Positions 37,768 to 48,312 are shown, counted from the first letter of the stretch. The stretch is DNA of 62,911 nt from Microbacteriaceae bacterium (GCA_947453465.1 CANGGL010000002.1:1-62911); one strand, 5' to 3'. Made by a program: numbers and translations. The notes: generated from the sequence alone by a model not told the origin.

Positions 37768-37869
37768 CGGTCTAGGCAATCTCTAGTTACGAGGCTGAAG
37801 CTTGGCGAATGCCCCTTTACTTTCATACTCACGGACAACTCCCAGTTACTCAAGGGAAAATTAGGCTTT

Positions 37870-39288
37870 GTGAAAAAACTACCTACAACCTCACTTACCG
37901 CCCTGGCGATTTTGGCGCAAATCTGGGGTGTCACTCCCGCTGCTGAGGCCGCGACGATTGAAGTTTCGGATCAAGTTACGCTCTCCAGCCCTACAGCTTC
38001 AGATGTTTCCTTCAATGCGATTGCAACCTGGAATCCGCTCAAGCGCTCAGCTTGCCTGTATGACGTAGCAAGCCTCAAAGTCCCGACTGATTCTGCTGAA
38101 CCCTGGGCAATTCCCTCAGATTGCCGAAGCTGGACACCACCGGTCGGAACTGCCTCGGGAATCTACGTAGCAAGCTGGGATTTGGGAAAGTCAAAGGCTT
38201 TGCTGACTCTCAGCTCGGAGCCGCTTGCAACCAAGCGCAAGCGAATATTGGTTATCGTCCCTGATTTCACTTGGCAGGCCTACAACTTGGTTAAAAATGG
38301 CAACTTTTACTTCGAGGATGTCGGTAAAAAGTCCGCCAACTTCTCCGCACGCAAACTCAATCTCTTGAGGCCGCTGAACTTTAGCGTGGTTGGTGACCCC
38401 TTGAACTACCCTTCGGCCCCTCAACTCTACCCATCCGCAAACCCGATCCAGTTCTTGAGGTCACACTTTGAAAATGTTGACGTAGTCTCCCAATCAAACC
38501 TGGATGAGTACCCGTACGAACTTGCCAACTACCAAACCGTAGTGCTTTATGGGCACGACGAATATTGGACAGCCAAAGAAAAACTCGGGCTGGAAAATGC
38601 CGTCTATGCGGGCACTTCGCTACTCAACCTGAGCGGAAACACCGGTTATCGCAAGCTCGTTCGCGATGGAGCAGTGATTGGATTCGAACCTTCAACACCC
38701 GAACATCCAAAAACCTCCATCTGGGGTGAGTTGCCGGGTGATTCGACCGCGAGCAAATTGATTGGTGCGGTTTATCTAGGTGAACCTTTCAATAAGCGTC
38801 AAAAGAGTCCCGTGTTTGTTAGCACTCAAACGTTTCGCGCCTTAGTCAAGGATGGCGTTCCAAAATCGATAAATCGTGGCAACTTACATCGACTCCTCCG
38901 AGGCATGATTGTCAAAAACTCTGCAAATCCATTGTTCAATGGCACCGGGCTCAAGAATGGCGACTTCTTTGGAGCTGCAAGCCGAGTTATGGCAGTTGAA
39001 CTTGACGGAATTCCTGAGACCCCAAACGGGGCCTTCGAATCGAGCTTCACCCACAGATTTGGCCAAACTTCAATTTCAGCTGCGGCCGACGCCTGGGCAA
39101 ACGCGAGGTCATCTGGAAAAAGTCGAGCCTGGCGGGTTGGGCAGCTGATCCAAACCACGTTTGGCTCTGGCAAAATCTTTACTGCGGGCCCAATCGGCTG
39201 GACCAGAGCGCTTGTTTCAGGTGACCAAATCGTTGACAGAATTACTCTCAACGCCCTCAAGTATTTAGGCCAAGAACCGACTGGATAG
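37870..39288 (+). CDS. Secreted protein with N,N-dimethylformamidase large-subunit-like C-terminal domain
   Basis: N-terminal signal peptide; VVLYGHDEYWTAKEKLGLENAVYAGTSLLNLSGNTGYRKLVRDG; FGSGKIFTAGPIGWTRAL. Confidence 0.7.
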   Translation: MKKLPTTSLTALAILAQIWGVTPAAEAATIEVSDQVTLSSPTASDVSFNAIATWNPLKRSACLYDVASLKVPTDSAEPWAIPSDCRSWTPPVGTASGIYVASWDLGKSKALLTLSSEPLATKRKRILVIVPDFTWQAYNLVKNGNFYFEDVGKKSANFSARKLNLLRPLNFSVVGDPLNYPSAPQLYPSANPIQFLRSHFENVDVVSQSNLDEYPYELANYQTVVLYGHDEYWTAKEKLGLENAVYAGTSLLNLSGNTGYRKLVRDGAVIGFEPSTPEHPKTSIWGELPGDSTASKLIGAVYLGEPFNKRQKSPVFVSTQTFRALVKDGVPKSINRGNLHRLLRGMIVKNSANPLFNGTGLKNGDFFGAASRVMAVELDGIPETPNGAFESSFTHRFGQTSISAAADAWANARSSGKSRAWRVGQLIQTTFGSGKIFTAGPIGWTRALVSGDQIVDRITLNALKYLGQEPTG

Positions 39289-39582
39289 TTCGACAAAGAC
39301 GTCCTCGAGCAACTCATCTAGATAACCTCTAGACACCGGGGCTTTGGCATCATGCAGCAAAAGCGTGGCAGCGTCGCGCAGCTCTTGGAGAGAGCCACCA
39401 TCGGTCTCTAGAGCGCGGTCTCGGCCGGCGAAGTGAAGCTCAAGTGAAATCAGCAAATTTCGTAGATAGTACTTCTGCTGCAGTTCGGTCACTGCCTGCT
39501 TGTCGAGAGCCTCAAGCTGAAGGTCAAAGCTTTCTTTCGCATTCCAGACATAGTCGCCCGGAAACTTTCCGTTGTCGAACAT
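39265..39582 (-). CDS. Small hypothetical protein coupled to SRPBCC gene
   Basis: 105 aa from ATG at 39582, overlapping the upstream stop (TAATG). Confidence 0.55.
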   Translation of the reverse strand: MFDNGKFPGDYVWNAKESFDLQLEALDKQAVTELQQKYYLRNLLISLELHFAGRDRALETDGGSLQELRDAATLLLHDAKAPVSRGYLDELLEDVFVELSSRFLA

Positions 39583-40052
39583 TAGTTGGCCGCCAGGAAG
39601 TCGGCTAGCGACTGAAAGTAGCTGTGCATGCCAACGGTAGTGGCTTCGATTTGCTCGGCTGGCATCTCGCCAAACTGGGAGAATTTCACCCAAGAGTTGT
39701 TACCACGCGATTCAAACTCAACGACAATCTTGTGGTGCGGAGCATTCTCGTCGAGCGCTAGCCACTCGTCTTTCGACTGGGTGTAGCTCATGGTGTGCTC
39801 GAGACGCTCGAGCGGAGTTATCTGTTTGTACCAACCGAAGAAGTAGGCAACGAATTCGAAGGCAGGAACATCTACCGCGACGGTCCAAAGGCCACCCTCA
39901 ACCGGCACCGAGGTCACGGTTCCAGGAACAACCTCAAGTTCGGTCGGGTGGTACCACTGTTCGAGTTCACTCGCAGTAGTCCAGGCCTGCCACAGGCGTT
40001 CAATTTCAACCGGATACTCGCGCTCTACCGAGTAAAGGTAATCGTGCTTCAT
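39582..40052 (-). CDS. SRPBCC/AHSA1 (START-like) family protein
   Basis: VEREYPVEIERLWQAWTTASELEQWYHP. Confidence 0.85.
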   Translation of the reverse strand: MKHDYLYSVEREYPVEIERLWQAWTTASELEQWYHPTELEVVPGTVTSVPVEGGLWTVAVDVPAFEFVAYFFGWYKQITPLERLEHTMSYTQSKDEWLALDENAPHHKIVVEFESRGNNSWVKFSQFGEMPAEQIEATTVGMHSYFQSLADFLAAN

Positions 40053-40102
40053 GCTGCCCCTTTCGGCGCCTAGGCCTGATGGCCACCTTGCGGAATGACT
40101 AA

Positions 40103-41176
40103 CTAAACGTTGAAGCGGAACTCGACTACGTCTCCATCTTTCATGACGTAGTCCTTGCCTTCCATGCGAACCTTGCCGGCAGCCTTGGCGTCAGCCATCG
40201 AACCGGCGCTGACTAGGTCGTCGTACGAAACGATTTCCGCCTTGATGAACCCGCGCTGGAAGTCGGTGTGAATCACACCGGCAGCCTGTGGCGCTGTCCA
40301 ACCCTTGTGGATTGTCCAGGCACGAGCCTCTTTCGGGCCAACGGTTAGGTAGGTCTGAAGGCCGAGGGTGTCAAAACCGATGCGAGCCAACTGGTTTAGG
40401 CCCGACTCATCCTGGCCAAGTGAGGCAAGGAGCTCTTCGGCTTCTTCAGGTGATAGGTCAATCAGCTCAGACTCAACCTTGGCGTCAAGGAAAACCGCTT
40501 CGGCTGGCGCAACCAAGTCGGCGAGCGCCTTCTTCTTAGCAGCGTCGGTCAAGATCGACTCATCAACGTTGAAGACATAGATGATTGGCTTGGCCGTCAA
40601 CAAGCCAAGGTCCTTGATCGGAGTCAGGTCCACCTTGCTCGAAGAAAGCGGGTTGCCGGCGTCCAAAACTGCCTTGGCCTCATCGATTGCTTCAAGAGCC
40701 GCAGGCTCCATCTTCTTGCCCTTGACTTCTTTTTCAATGCGCGGGCGAGCCTTGTCGAGGGTCTCCATGTCGGCAAGAATCAGCTCGGTGTTGATGGTCT
40801 CGATGTCGCTCTTCGCGTCAACCTTGCCATCCACGTGAATCACATCGCCGTCTACGAAACCACGAACCACCTGGGCGATTGCGTCGGCTTCACGGATGTT
40901 TGCGAGGAACTTGTTACCCAGCCCTTCGCCCACCGATGCGCCGCGAACGATGCCGGCGATGTCGACGAATGAGACCGGTGCAGGCAATAGCCGCTCCGAA
41001 CCATACATGTCGGCGAGACCCTGAAGACGAGGGTCTGGAAGGTTGACAACACCGATGTTCGGTTCGATGGTTGCGAACGGGTAGTTCGCCGCCAGAACGT
41101 TGTTCTTGGTCAGTGCATTAAAGAGGGTCGACTTGCCAACATTTGGCAGTCCCACGATTCCGATAGTTAGAGCCAC
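40103..41176 (-). CDS. ychF: Redox-regulated ATPase YchF
   Basis: [42 protein letters not shown]-terminal TGS domain; GTG start preferred. Confidence 0.96.
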   Translation of the reverse strand: MALTIGIVGLPNVGKSTLFNALTKNNVLAANYPFATIEPNIGVVNLPDPRLQGLADMYGSERLLPAPVSFVDIAGIVRGASVGEGLGNKFLANIREADAIAQVVRGFVDGDVIHVDGKVDAKSDIETINTELILADMETLDKARPRIEKEVKGKKMEPAALEAIDEAKAVLDAGNPLSSSKVDLTPIKDLGLLTAKPIIYVFNVDESILTDAAKKKALADLVAPAEAVFLDAKVESELIDLSPEEAEELLASLGQDESGLNQLARIGFDTLGLQTYLTVGPKEARAWTIHKGWTAPQAAGVIHTDFQRGFIKAEIVSYDDLVSAGSMADAKAAGKVRMEGKDYVMKDGDVVEFRFNV

Positions 41177-41238
41177 GAGGGTCAAGTCTACCGGCGCCGA
41201 CGGCATTCACCGATGTCTTGCTCTGGCAGACTTGTGCC

Positions 41239-41814
41239 GTGCCCCTTAACTTTGTTGCCATCGACTTCGAGACCGCCAACGGTTCACCGGCTAGCCCCTG
41301 TGCGGTTGGTCTGGTTCGCGTGCGTGACGGCAAAATTACCGAATCGGTGGCCACACTGATTCAACCGCCCTACCCGAACAACTGGTTCCACGAGGGCAAC
41401 ATTCGGGTTCACGGCATTAGACCAAGTGACGTGGATGGCGCTCCGGAGATGCATGAGGCGCTGGCGTTCATCCTTGAATTTGTCGGCGACGACCCACTGG
41501 TGGCACACAACGCCCCCTTTGACATGGGCGTGCTGCGCAAGAGCGCCGAACTGATCGAGTGGCCGCTCAGGCAAATTGACTACACCTGCTCGCTGGCCAT
41601 CTCACGCAAAACCTACAACCTCGAGAGTTATCGACTAAACGCGGTGTCTTATGCGATTGGGCACGAAGAATTCAAACACCACGATGCGCTTGCCGACAGC
41701 GATGCCTGCGCCCGCATCATCCTCCACGCGGCAGACCGCCACGGTGCCGAAACCATGGATGAATTGCTAACCGCAACCAAGCAGGTTTGGAAAAAACTGG
41801 TGGCTCAGGTCTAG
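41239..41814 (+). CDS. DEDD-type 3'-5' exonuclease (DNA pol III epsilon-like)
   Basis: FVAIDFETAN, LVAHNAPFDMGVL and HHDALADSDACARII. Confidence 0.9.
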   Translation: MPLNFVAIDFETANGSPASPCAVGLVRVRDGKITESVATLIQPPYPNNWFHEGNIRVHGIRPSDVDGAPEMHEALAFILEFVGDDPLVAHNAPFDMGVLRKSAELIEWPLRQIDYTCSLAISRKTYNLESYRLNAVSYAIGHEEFKHHDALADSDACARIILHAADRHGAETMDELLTATKQVWKKLVAQV

Positions 41815-41828
41815 TTGCCTCAGATGCA

Positions 41829-43784
41829 TTAGTTTTCGAGGGCCTGGATCTTGGGTAGCGTCACGCCAAGCTGCTTCAGCCGGTGATACCAGTCCCCGAC
41901 CATACCTCGGCTGAAGTCCAGTGAGATGTGCGATGAGTCTCGGTAAACATAATTACCCTTGATCATTGCCGGGCAGCGCCCATTCTGGCAATACAAATCC
42001 GTGAAGTCCAGGGTCAACGCACCCGGTGGGCTTGAGGCAGCCCGCTGCGCCAAATCAGCGATGAAGGCATTCATTTCGGCCATCGAGCACTTGCTGGCGT
42101 CATAAACCGCAGATTCCCAGCAGTCGCGCATCCGCTTATCCATGTTCACACCATCACGGATGGCAACCAGGGTTGAGCCGCGCTTCTGTAAAGGCTCCCA
42201 GGCAGACTTGAAACCGGCAACTACGGCACTTTCAGATTGACCATCTCGCTCGGTGGCTCGCACCGCGGTGAAATAGCTGGTCAGCACGAGGTCGTATGGC
42301 TGCTCTGCAGCGAGGCGCTTCTGCAGGTTGATATTCCACTGTTGACAGGTCTGGCCGCGGGCCGAATCACTTCGTCGCTCCAAGTTGAATGAACAGCTAG
42401 CCTTGTAGGCAAGGTTCAATTCAAAGTGGCCATTTTCAGCCAAGAACTTCCAGGCACCCAGGTGCATCGCCGCATGAGAGTCGCCGACCAACAGCACACG
42501 GTAGTCGGCGCCGATGCGGCCATACTGGCAGATTTTGACTTCAACCGACTCGGCATCTGTCATGCATTTGTGATTCGGGTCTGCGGTGTCACTCTTGGCC
42601 CGGTCAAGCGTTGGCGGCAGGTAACTTTGTTTGAGATTGGCCATCGATGCCGAGACGGCGCCGGCGCCGCTGATTGCCAGCAGAACGATTGATATTGCCG
42701 CCGCCAAAGCGAAGGTGAATCGAGGCTTGCGCCGGGTTAGGGCCGGCAAAGTTCTGAAACGGTCTTCCATGAAGCGCTTGCTGAGATAGGCGAGAACGTA
42801 GGACGCGACCAGGATCGAGATGAGCTCGTAGGCGCGCAACTGATAACCAGTTGCCCAGGGCAGAAGAATAATGAGCGGCCAGTGCCACAGATAGAGGCTG
42901 TAACTGATTTGACCGGTGAACGCGATTGGTCTGAGGCCGTAGAGACGGTCTAACCAGGCAGGCAAGCTTTGAACGCCGGCCAGGATGACGGCCGCAGTTC
43001 CGAGAGCCGGGAGCAGCGCAGCCCATCCGGGAAATGCGATCTTGTCGTTGAACGCGAGAGCCGATGCGATTATGGCCGCGAAACCCAAGAGGCTCAGCGC
43101 AACTTGCGCCTTGTTGGTTAGACGGATTTTGTGACCAAGTAGCGCCACCAGTGCCCCGAGGCCGAACTCCCAAACTCTGCCCAGGGTGGTGAAGTAGGCG
43201 AGGCTCGGCTGGGCATAGCTGACGAAGAGTGAATAAGCGAAGGACCCCAGAGTGGCAATCAGAAGGGTGTGCTTGAAGGCCCTCGTTGAGTTTCGTGGAA
43301 ATGCCGAAGCTAAGACCGTGAGCAGCAACGGCCAGAGGATGTAGAACTGCTCTTCGACGGCGAGAGACCAAAAGTGCTGAAAGGGGCTGGTAGCCGAAGC
43401 AAAATAATCGGTTGCCGAACCGGCTAACTGCCAATTCTCAAAGTAGAAGGTACTGGCCACGGCCTCAGCGAAGAAGGCCTGACCTGTGAAACTTGGCACA
43501 AAAACAATGACAGCCAGTGTCGTGATGCCGATTACGAACAACGCCGCGGGCAGCAGCCTACGAATGCGCTTTGCCCAAAACTGAGCCAGATGCACCCGGC
43601 CGCGGTCGGCCACCTCAGAAAATAGCGAACCGGAAATCAAATAGCCGGAAATGACAAAAAATACGTTAACCCCGGCGAATCCACCGGATAGGCGGTTGGG
43701 CCAGAGGTGGAAAATCACCACCATCAACACCGCGGCAGCGCGCAGCGCCTGGATGTCAAGCCGGATTGGTCGCGAAATGCTCAT
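41829..43784 (-). CDS. Acyltransferase 3 / OafA-type with C-terminal SGNH domain
   Basis: RPIRLDIQALRAAAVLMVVIFHLWPNRLSGGFAGVNVFFVISGYLI; VLLVGDSHAAMHLGAW. Confidence 0.92.
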   Translation of the reverse strand: MSISRPIRLDIQALRAAAVLMVVIFHLWPNRLSGGFAGVNVFFVISGYLISGSLFSEVADRGRVHLAQFWAKRIRRLLPAALFVIGITTLAVIVFVPSFTGQAFFAEAVASTFYFENWQLAGSATDYFASATSPFQHFWSLAVEEQFYILWPLLLTVLASAFPRNSTRAFKHTLLIATLGSFAYSLFVSYAQPSLAYFTTLGRVWEFGLGALVALLGHKIRLTNKAQVALSLLGFAAIIASALAFNDKIAFPGWAALLPALGTAAVILAGVQSLPAWLDRLYGLRPIAFTGQISYSLYLWHWPLIILLPWATGYQLRAYELISILVASYVLAYLSKRFMEDRFRTLPALTRRKPRFTFALAAAISIVLLAISGAGAVSASMANLKQSYLPPTLDRAKSDTADPNHKCMTDAESVEVKICQYGRIGADYRVLLVGDSHAAMHLGAWKFLAENGHFELNLAYKASCSFNLERRSDSARGQTCQQWNINLQKRLAAEQPYDLVLTSYFTAVRATERDGQSESAVVAGFKSAWEPLQKRGSTLVAIRDGVNMDKRMRDCWESAVYDASKCSMAEMNAFIADLAQRAASSPPGALTLDFTDLYCQNGRCPAMIKGNYVYRDSSHISLDFSRGMVGDWYHRLKQLGVTLPKIQALEN

Positions 43785-43838
43785 TGTTGGTGAGTTTACC
43801 CTCCAATAAATGTCGGAGGCAGGTGAAATACTCGGGGC

Positions 43839-45071
43839 ATGGAGTCTTTTATTTTTCTTGGCATCGGCTTGCTCGCCGGCGCCCTCATCGGCTGGCTCGT
43901 TGCCGGCCGCCGCTCTGGCAGTTTGGCCAGCGGTAATGACCAGATGTTGCTCACGGCTCAGGCCGAGGTTCAAAACCTGAGAGTTCAACTTGCCTCGACC
44001 GAAGCAACTGCGAATGGCCTCCAGGCTCAACTTGCACAAAGCGCCGCCGAGAAGCGCGAACGTGACGAGCGTGACCGCGAGGAAAACAAACTTCTTCAGG
44101 CCCTAGCCCCGGTAAAGGTGCACCTCGAACAGATGCAACTAACCGTTGCGAGCCTCGAGAAGGAGCGCACCGAGCAGTTCGGCTCAATTCAGCAGCAACT
44201 GAAATCTGCCATCGAATCTGACGAACAATTGCGCAAGCAGACTCAGGCCCTGTCTCAGGCACTGACCTCAAACAACGTTCGCGGCGTCTGGGGTGAGGCT
44301 CAGCTACGCAAGCTGGTTGAGCTTGCCGGCCTGATCAAGCACGCCGATTTCGATGAACAAGCCACCATCAGCACCAACGCTGGCGCCGGTCGCGCCGACA
44401 TGGTCATCAATCTTCCGGGCGGCAAGTCACTTGCCATCGACTCGAAAGTTCCATTCAGTGCTTATCAAGAGGCTTCGGCAATCTCTGAATTGGCGACCGG
44501 CGAGGAAGCTGCTAGACGCTCCCGCCTCATTGGCGAACATGTGAAAGCTGTGAAGGCCCACATCGATGCCCTGGGCACCAAGTCTTATTGGTCTGGCCTA
44601 GATTCCAGCCCGGATTTCGTGATCGCCTTCATCCCTAGCGAGTCGCTACTCTCTGCGGCTCTCGATGCCGATCCGGCCTTGCTCGAATACGCGTTCAAGA
44701 AGAACGTCGCTCTCGCTTCTCCGGTGAGCCTGTTCTCGGTTTTGAAAACCATCAACTTCATCTGGCGCCAAAATGCCGATGAATCTTCGGTGCGCAACAT
44801 GATCAAGCTAGGAAAAGAGCTCTACGAACGAGTCGGTAAAGTCGCCGAACATGCCGACAAACTTGGCCGCTCGATCACGACAACCGTCAAGGATTACAAC
44901 CAGTTCGTCTCCAGCCTCGAGGGGCGCATGCTGGTTACCGCTCGCAAGCTAAACGACCTAGATGAAAACGCGCTGGGCACAGAAGAAATCCAGAGCCCCA
45001 AAGAGCTAGAGATTGCGCCGGTCCAACTAACTGCCAGCGAGTTGACCAGCCCTCCAGAAATCCAGAAATAA
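43839..45071 (+). CDS. rmuC: DNA recombination protein RmuC
   Basis: N-terminal TM, coiled coil, NNVRGVWGEAQLRKLVELAGL and LAIDSKVPFSAYQEA. Confidence 0.93.
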   Translation: MESFIFLGIGLLAGALIGWLVAGRRSGSLASGNDQMLLTAQAEVQNLRVQLASTEATANGLQAQLAQSAAEKRERDERDREENKLLQALAPVKVHLEQMQLTVASLEKERTEQFGSIQQQLKSAIESDEQLRKQTQALSQALTSNNVRGVWGEAQLRKLVELAGLIKHADFDEQATISTNAGAGRADMVINLPGGKSLAIDSKVPFSAYQEASAISELATGEEAARRSRLIGEHVKAVKAHIDALGTKSYWSGLDSSPDFVIAFIPSESLLSAALDADPALLEYAFKKNVALASPVSLFSVLKTINFIWRQNADESSVRNMIKLGKELYERVGKVAEHADKLGRSITTTVKDYNQFVSSLEGRMLVTARKLNDLDENALGTEEIQSPKELEIAPVQLTASELTSPPEIQK

Positions 45072-45180
45072 GGCCCGATTCGGTATACTTTTCAAAGCGC
45101 TCGACAATGATGTTTGCAGCCTGAAGTAATCCGATTTTCTATCGATTTCGGGATCCATCAAAAGCATTCGAGGAGTAAGC

Positions 45181-46197
45181 ATGTCTGGATTGAACGCAGG
45201 GGCAGTTGTTACCCTGACCCCAGCACCGACGCTTGACCGCACCTACTACGTAAACCACCTCATTGAGGGTGGCGTCAACCGCGCTGAAGGCGTTGCCGAA
45301 GAACTTGCCGGCAAGGGCATCAACGTAACCAAGGGCCTTCACCTAGTCGGAATCAACGCTCCTGGCGTCGTACCAATTGGCAACGCCGACCCTGGCGTTC
45401 TAAACCGCACCGGTTACGCAGACACCCTGGTTCCACTCTGGATCGAAGGCACCCTTCGAGTTTCAACCACTATGGTCATTCACAACGGTGCAACTACCAA
45501 GGTAAACGAGGCACCTCGCCCGCTTTCAGAGGAAGACTGGGCTTCGGTTGTTGCACTAACCGAGAAGACCGTCATCGAGAGTGGCGCAAAGTGGCTCGTC
45601 ATCGCCGGAGCACTTCCGGTTTACAAGTCAACCGGCACCTTCGTTGACCTGCAGCCAATTTTCGACAAGATGAAGTCACTCGGAGTCCGCGTTGCGCTAG
45701 ACACCTCAGGTGAGCCACTTCAGTACTGGGCGCGCCGCGGTGCAGCCACCGTCATGAAGCCAAACGCCGAAGAACTTGCCTCGGCAGTGGGTCGCACCCT
45801 CCACACGCTCGGTGACGTCATCGATGCCGCCCGTGAAGTTTGCGCGCACGGCGTCAAGTGCGTTCTAGCCAGCCTCGGTGCCGATGGCATGGTTGCTGTC
45901 ACCGCAGACGGAGCATGGCACGCACGCACACCTCCGGTTCACGTCATCAACACAGTTGGCGCCGGCGATGCAACTCTTGCCGGTTTCCTTTCTGCTGTTG
46001 TAACCAACCCGGTTGCCGAAGATGCCTACGGCGTCGGTTTCGATGTTCCTCACGGCGTTGGCACGGCTGTTCAGTGGGGTGCCGTTGCGGTTACGCAGCC
46101 AACCTCAGGCCTTTCGAGTGTTGACCACCTACCTGAGTCGATCATCACCGAGACCCCGAACCGCGACGCACTTCTAGAGGAGCCAGCCCAGGGCTAA
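45181..46197 (+). CDS. PfkB-family hexose-phosphate kinase (1-phosphofructokinase-like)
   Basis: VVTLTPAPTLDRTYYVNHLIEGGVNRAEG, ELAGKGINV, NTVGAGDATLAGFL. Confidence 0.88.
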   Translation: MSGLNAGAVVTLTPAPTLDRTYYVNHLIEGGVNRAEGVAEELAGKGINVTKGLHLVGINAPGVVPIGNADPGVLNRTGYADTLVPLWIEGTLRVSTTMVIHNGATTKVNEAPRPLSEEDWASVVALTEKTVIESGAKWLVIAGALPVYKSTGTFVDLQPIFDKMKSLGVRVALDTSGEPLQYWARRGAATVMKPNAEELASAVGRTLHTLGDVIDAAREVCAHGVKCVLASLGADGMVAVTADGAWHARTPPVHVINTVGAGDATLAGFLSAVVTNPVAEDAYGVGFDVPHGVGTAVQWGAVAVTQPTSGLSSVDHLPESIITETPNRDALLEEPAQG

Positions 46198-46199
46198 GC

Positions 46200-47174
46200 T
46201 CAGCTGACTCTCGGCAGGGTCATCTCGATTACCCGAGGCCCATCTAGGGCGCTATCCAAGATGAAACTCTGCAAGTCCAGCGTTGATTCATTCACCCGCA
46301 CGCCGCGGGTCAGGATTCCATCGGTGATTCCGGTCAAGACAAAGATAAATTTTTCGCCCGAAACCAGGTCATCCAATTCAAACTTGGCTTCAAGGTCGTA
46401 GCCCGCGGCGAGCGCGCGTTCAATTTGATCAACATCCTGTGGGGCAAACCGTGTTTGCATGAATCCGCCCAAAATTCTAACCGCGACGGCAGCAACTACA
46501 CCTTCGGGCGAGCCACCAACACCAAGCATCAGGTCAACTCCGCTTGCCGGGGTGGCTGCGGCAACAGCCATCGCAATGTCACCCTCGTCAAAGCGAACCC
46601 ACTGTGCACCAGCTTCTTGAACCTCGGAAATCAGCTCAAAGTTTCGGGCTTTGTTGATGACCGCTACGCGCAATTCTTCAATCGGCTTATCCAGCGCAAG
46701 TGCCAGAGCTTGAATATTCTCAGACGGGCTTGCATCGATGTCGAGTACTCCCCTGCCCGCCGGCCCACTGACAATCTTCTTCATCATGTAGACCTCGCTC
46801 GACTCAAGCATTGAGCCACGCTCGGCGGCAGCCATCACAGCCACAGCACCGGGAATCCCCTCGGCAGCCAAACGAGTGCCGTCCACCGGATCAACCGCGA
46901 TGTCCCACTCGACTAGCTCTAGGGACGCACTGAAATCTGGGTGGCCGATCAACTCGCCGTTGAACAGCATGGGCGCTTCATCCTTCTCACCCTCCCCAAT
47001 GATTACTACTCCACCGAATAAAGCCTTAGCGAGTGAAGCCCTCATCGCGTCTACTGCCGCACCATCTACGGCCAACTTGTCTCCGCCGCCAACATGCGGC
47101 CAGGCCGCAACGGTCGCTGCAACCGTGGCTGCCAAAATGTGCCTGGTGGGCTGGTGTGCATTCGATAGCGGCAT
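46200..47174 (-). CDS. glpX: Class II fructose-1,6-bisphosphatase
   Basis: GGVVIIGEGEKDEAPMLFNGE, DIAVDPVDGTRLAAEGIPGAVAV. Confidence 0.95.
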   Translation of the reverse strand: MPLSNAHQPTRHILAATVAATVAAWPHVGGGDKLAVDGAAVDAMRASLAKALFGGVVIIGEGEKDEAPMLFNGELIGHPDFSASLELVEWDIAVDPVDGTRLAAEGIPGAVAVMAAAERGSMLESSEVYMMKKIVSGPAGRGVLDIDASPSENIQALALALDKPIEELRVAVINKARNFELISEVQEAGAQWVRFDEGDIAMAVAAATPASGVDLMLGVGGSPEGVVAAVAVRILGGFMQTRFAPQDVDQIERALAAGYDLEAKFELDDLVSGEKFIFVLTGITDGILTRGVRVNESTLDLQSFILDSALDGPRVIEMTLPRVS

Positions 47175-47271
47175 GGCTTCTTTCCTGAGCAGACAAACCT
47201 GCATCCTTGCTAACATCTTATTAAGCCGCCGATGATGTCGTTTACCCCATAAAGAACTTAGGAGTTCAGCT

Positions 47272-48294
47272 ATGCCAGTAGCATCACCAGACCAATACCT
47301 TGAAATGCTTGACCGCGCTAAAAAGGGCGGCTTTGCCTACCCAGCAATCAACGTTTCTAGCTCACAGACTCTAAACGCAGCACTTGCCGGCCTAGCCGAA
47401 GCGGGTTCAGACGGCATTCTTCAGGTAACCACGGGCGGTGGCGACTACTGGTCTGGCCCAACCGTTAAGAACATGGCTTCAGGCGCGGCTGCAATGGCAG
47501 CCTTCGCTCGCGAAGCAGCAAAGAACTACGGCATCACTGTTGCTCTGCACACCGACCACTGCGCCAAAGACCAGCTAGACAAGCTAGTTCGCCCACTAAT
47601 CGCAATCTCACAGGAGCGAGTGAAAGCCGGCCAGGACCCACTATTCAACTCACACATGTGGGACGGCTCAGCTGTACCTATGGCCGAGAACCTAGAAATC
47701 GCCAGGGAGATGTTGAAGCTGACCAGCAACATCGGTGCGGTTCTTGAAATCGAAGTTGGCGTTGTCGGCGGCGAAGAAGATGGCGTTGAAGGCGCAATCG
47801 ATGAGCACCTATACACCACCCCTGAGGACGGCCTGATGACCGCTGAGGCTCTTGGCCTAGGCGAGAACGGTCGCTACATGGTTGCTCTTACCTTCGGCAA
47901 CGTTCACGGTGTCTACAAGCCAGGCAACGTTCACCTACGCCCAGAGTTGCTCGGTGAAATCCAGGCTGCAGTTGGCGCAAAGTATGGCAAAGATAAGCCA
48001 TTCGACCTAGTCTTCCACGGTGGCTCAGGCTCAACCCCTGAAGAAATTGCACTCGCAGTCTCACACGGTGTTATCAAGATGAACATCGACACCGATCTTC
48101 AGTATGCCTTCACTCGTCCAATCGCTGACTGGATGCTCAAGAACTACGATGGCGTTCTAAAGGTTGATGGCGACGTCGGCAACAAGAAGGTTTATGACCC
48201 ACGCGCTTGGGGTAAGGCAGCAGAAGCCGGCATGGCCGCTCGAGTTATCGAAGCCGCGCAGCAGCTTGGCTCTGCTGGCAAGACCCAGGGTTAA
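47272..48294 (+). CDS. fba: Class II fructose-bisphosphate aldolase
   Basis: VALHTDHCAKDQLDKL, LTFGNVHGVYKPGNV, LVFHGGSGSTPEEI. Confidence 0.96.
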   Translation: MPVASPDQYLEMLDRAKKGGFAYPAINVSSSQTLNAALAGLAEAGSDGILQVTTGGGDYWSGPTVKNMASGAAAMAAFAREAAKNYGITVALHTDHCAKDQLDKLVRPLIAISQERVKAGQDPLFNSHMWDGSAVPMAENLEIAREMLKLTSNIGAVLEIEVGVVGGEEDGVEGAIDEHLYTTPEDGLMTAEALGLGENGRYMVALTFGNVHGVYKPGNVHLRPELLGEIQAAVGAKYGKDKPFDLVFHGGSGSTPEEIALAVSHGVIKMNIDTDLQYAFTRPIADWMLKNYDGVLKVDGDVGNKKVYDPRAWGKAAEAGMAARVIEAAQQLGSAGKTQG

Positions 48295-48312
48295 TCCCCT
48301 GTAACAAGTTCA

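Noticed and set aside
42604-43434. 276-aa alternative-frame ORF within the acyltransferase gene
   Set aside because: Low-complexity Arg/Ser/Gly-rich translation, same strand as the convincing OafA-like frame
45100-45165. CGATTT repeats (CCGATTTTCTATCGATTTCGG) upstream of the pfkB-family gene
   Set aside because: Short and imperfect; cannot be distinguished from ordinary leader sequence
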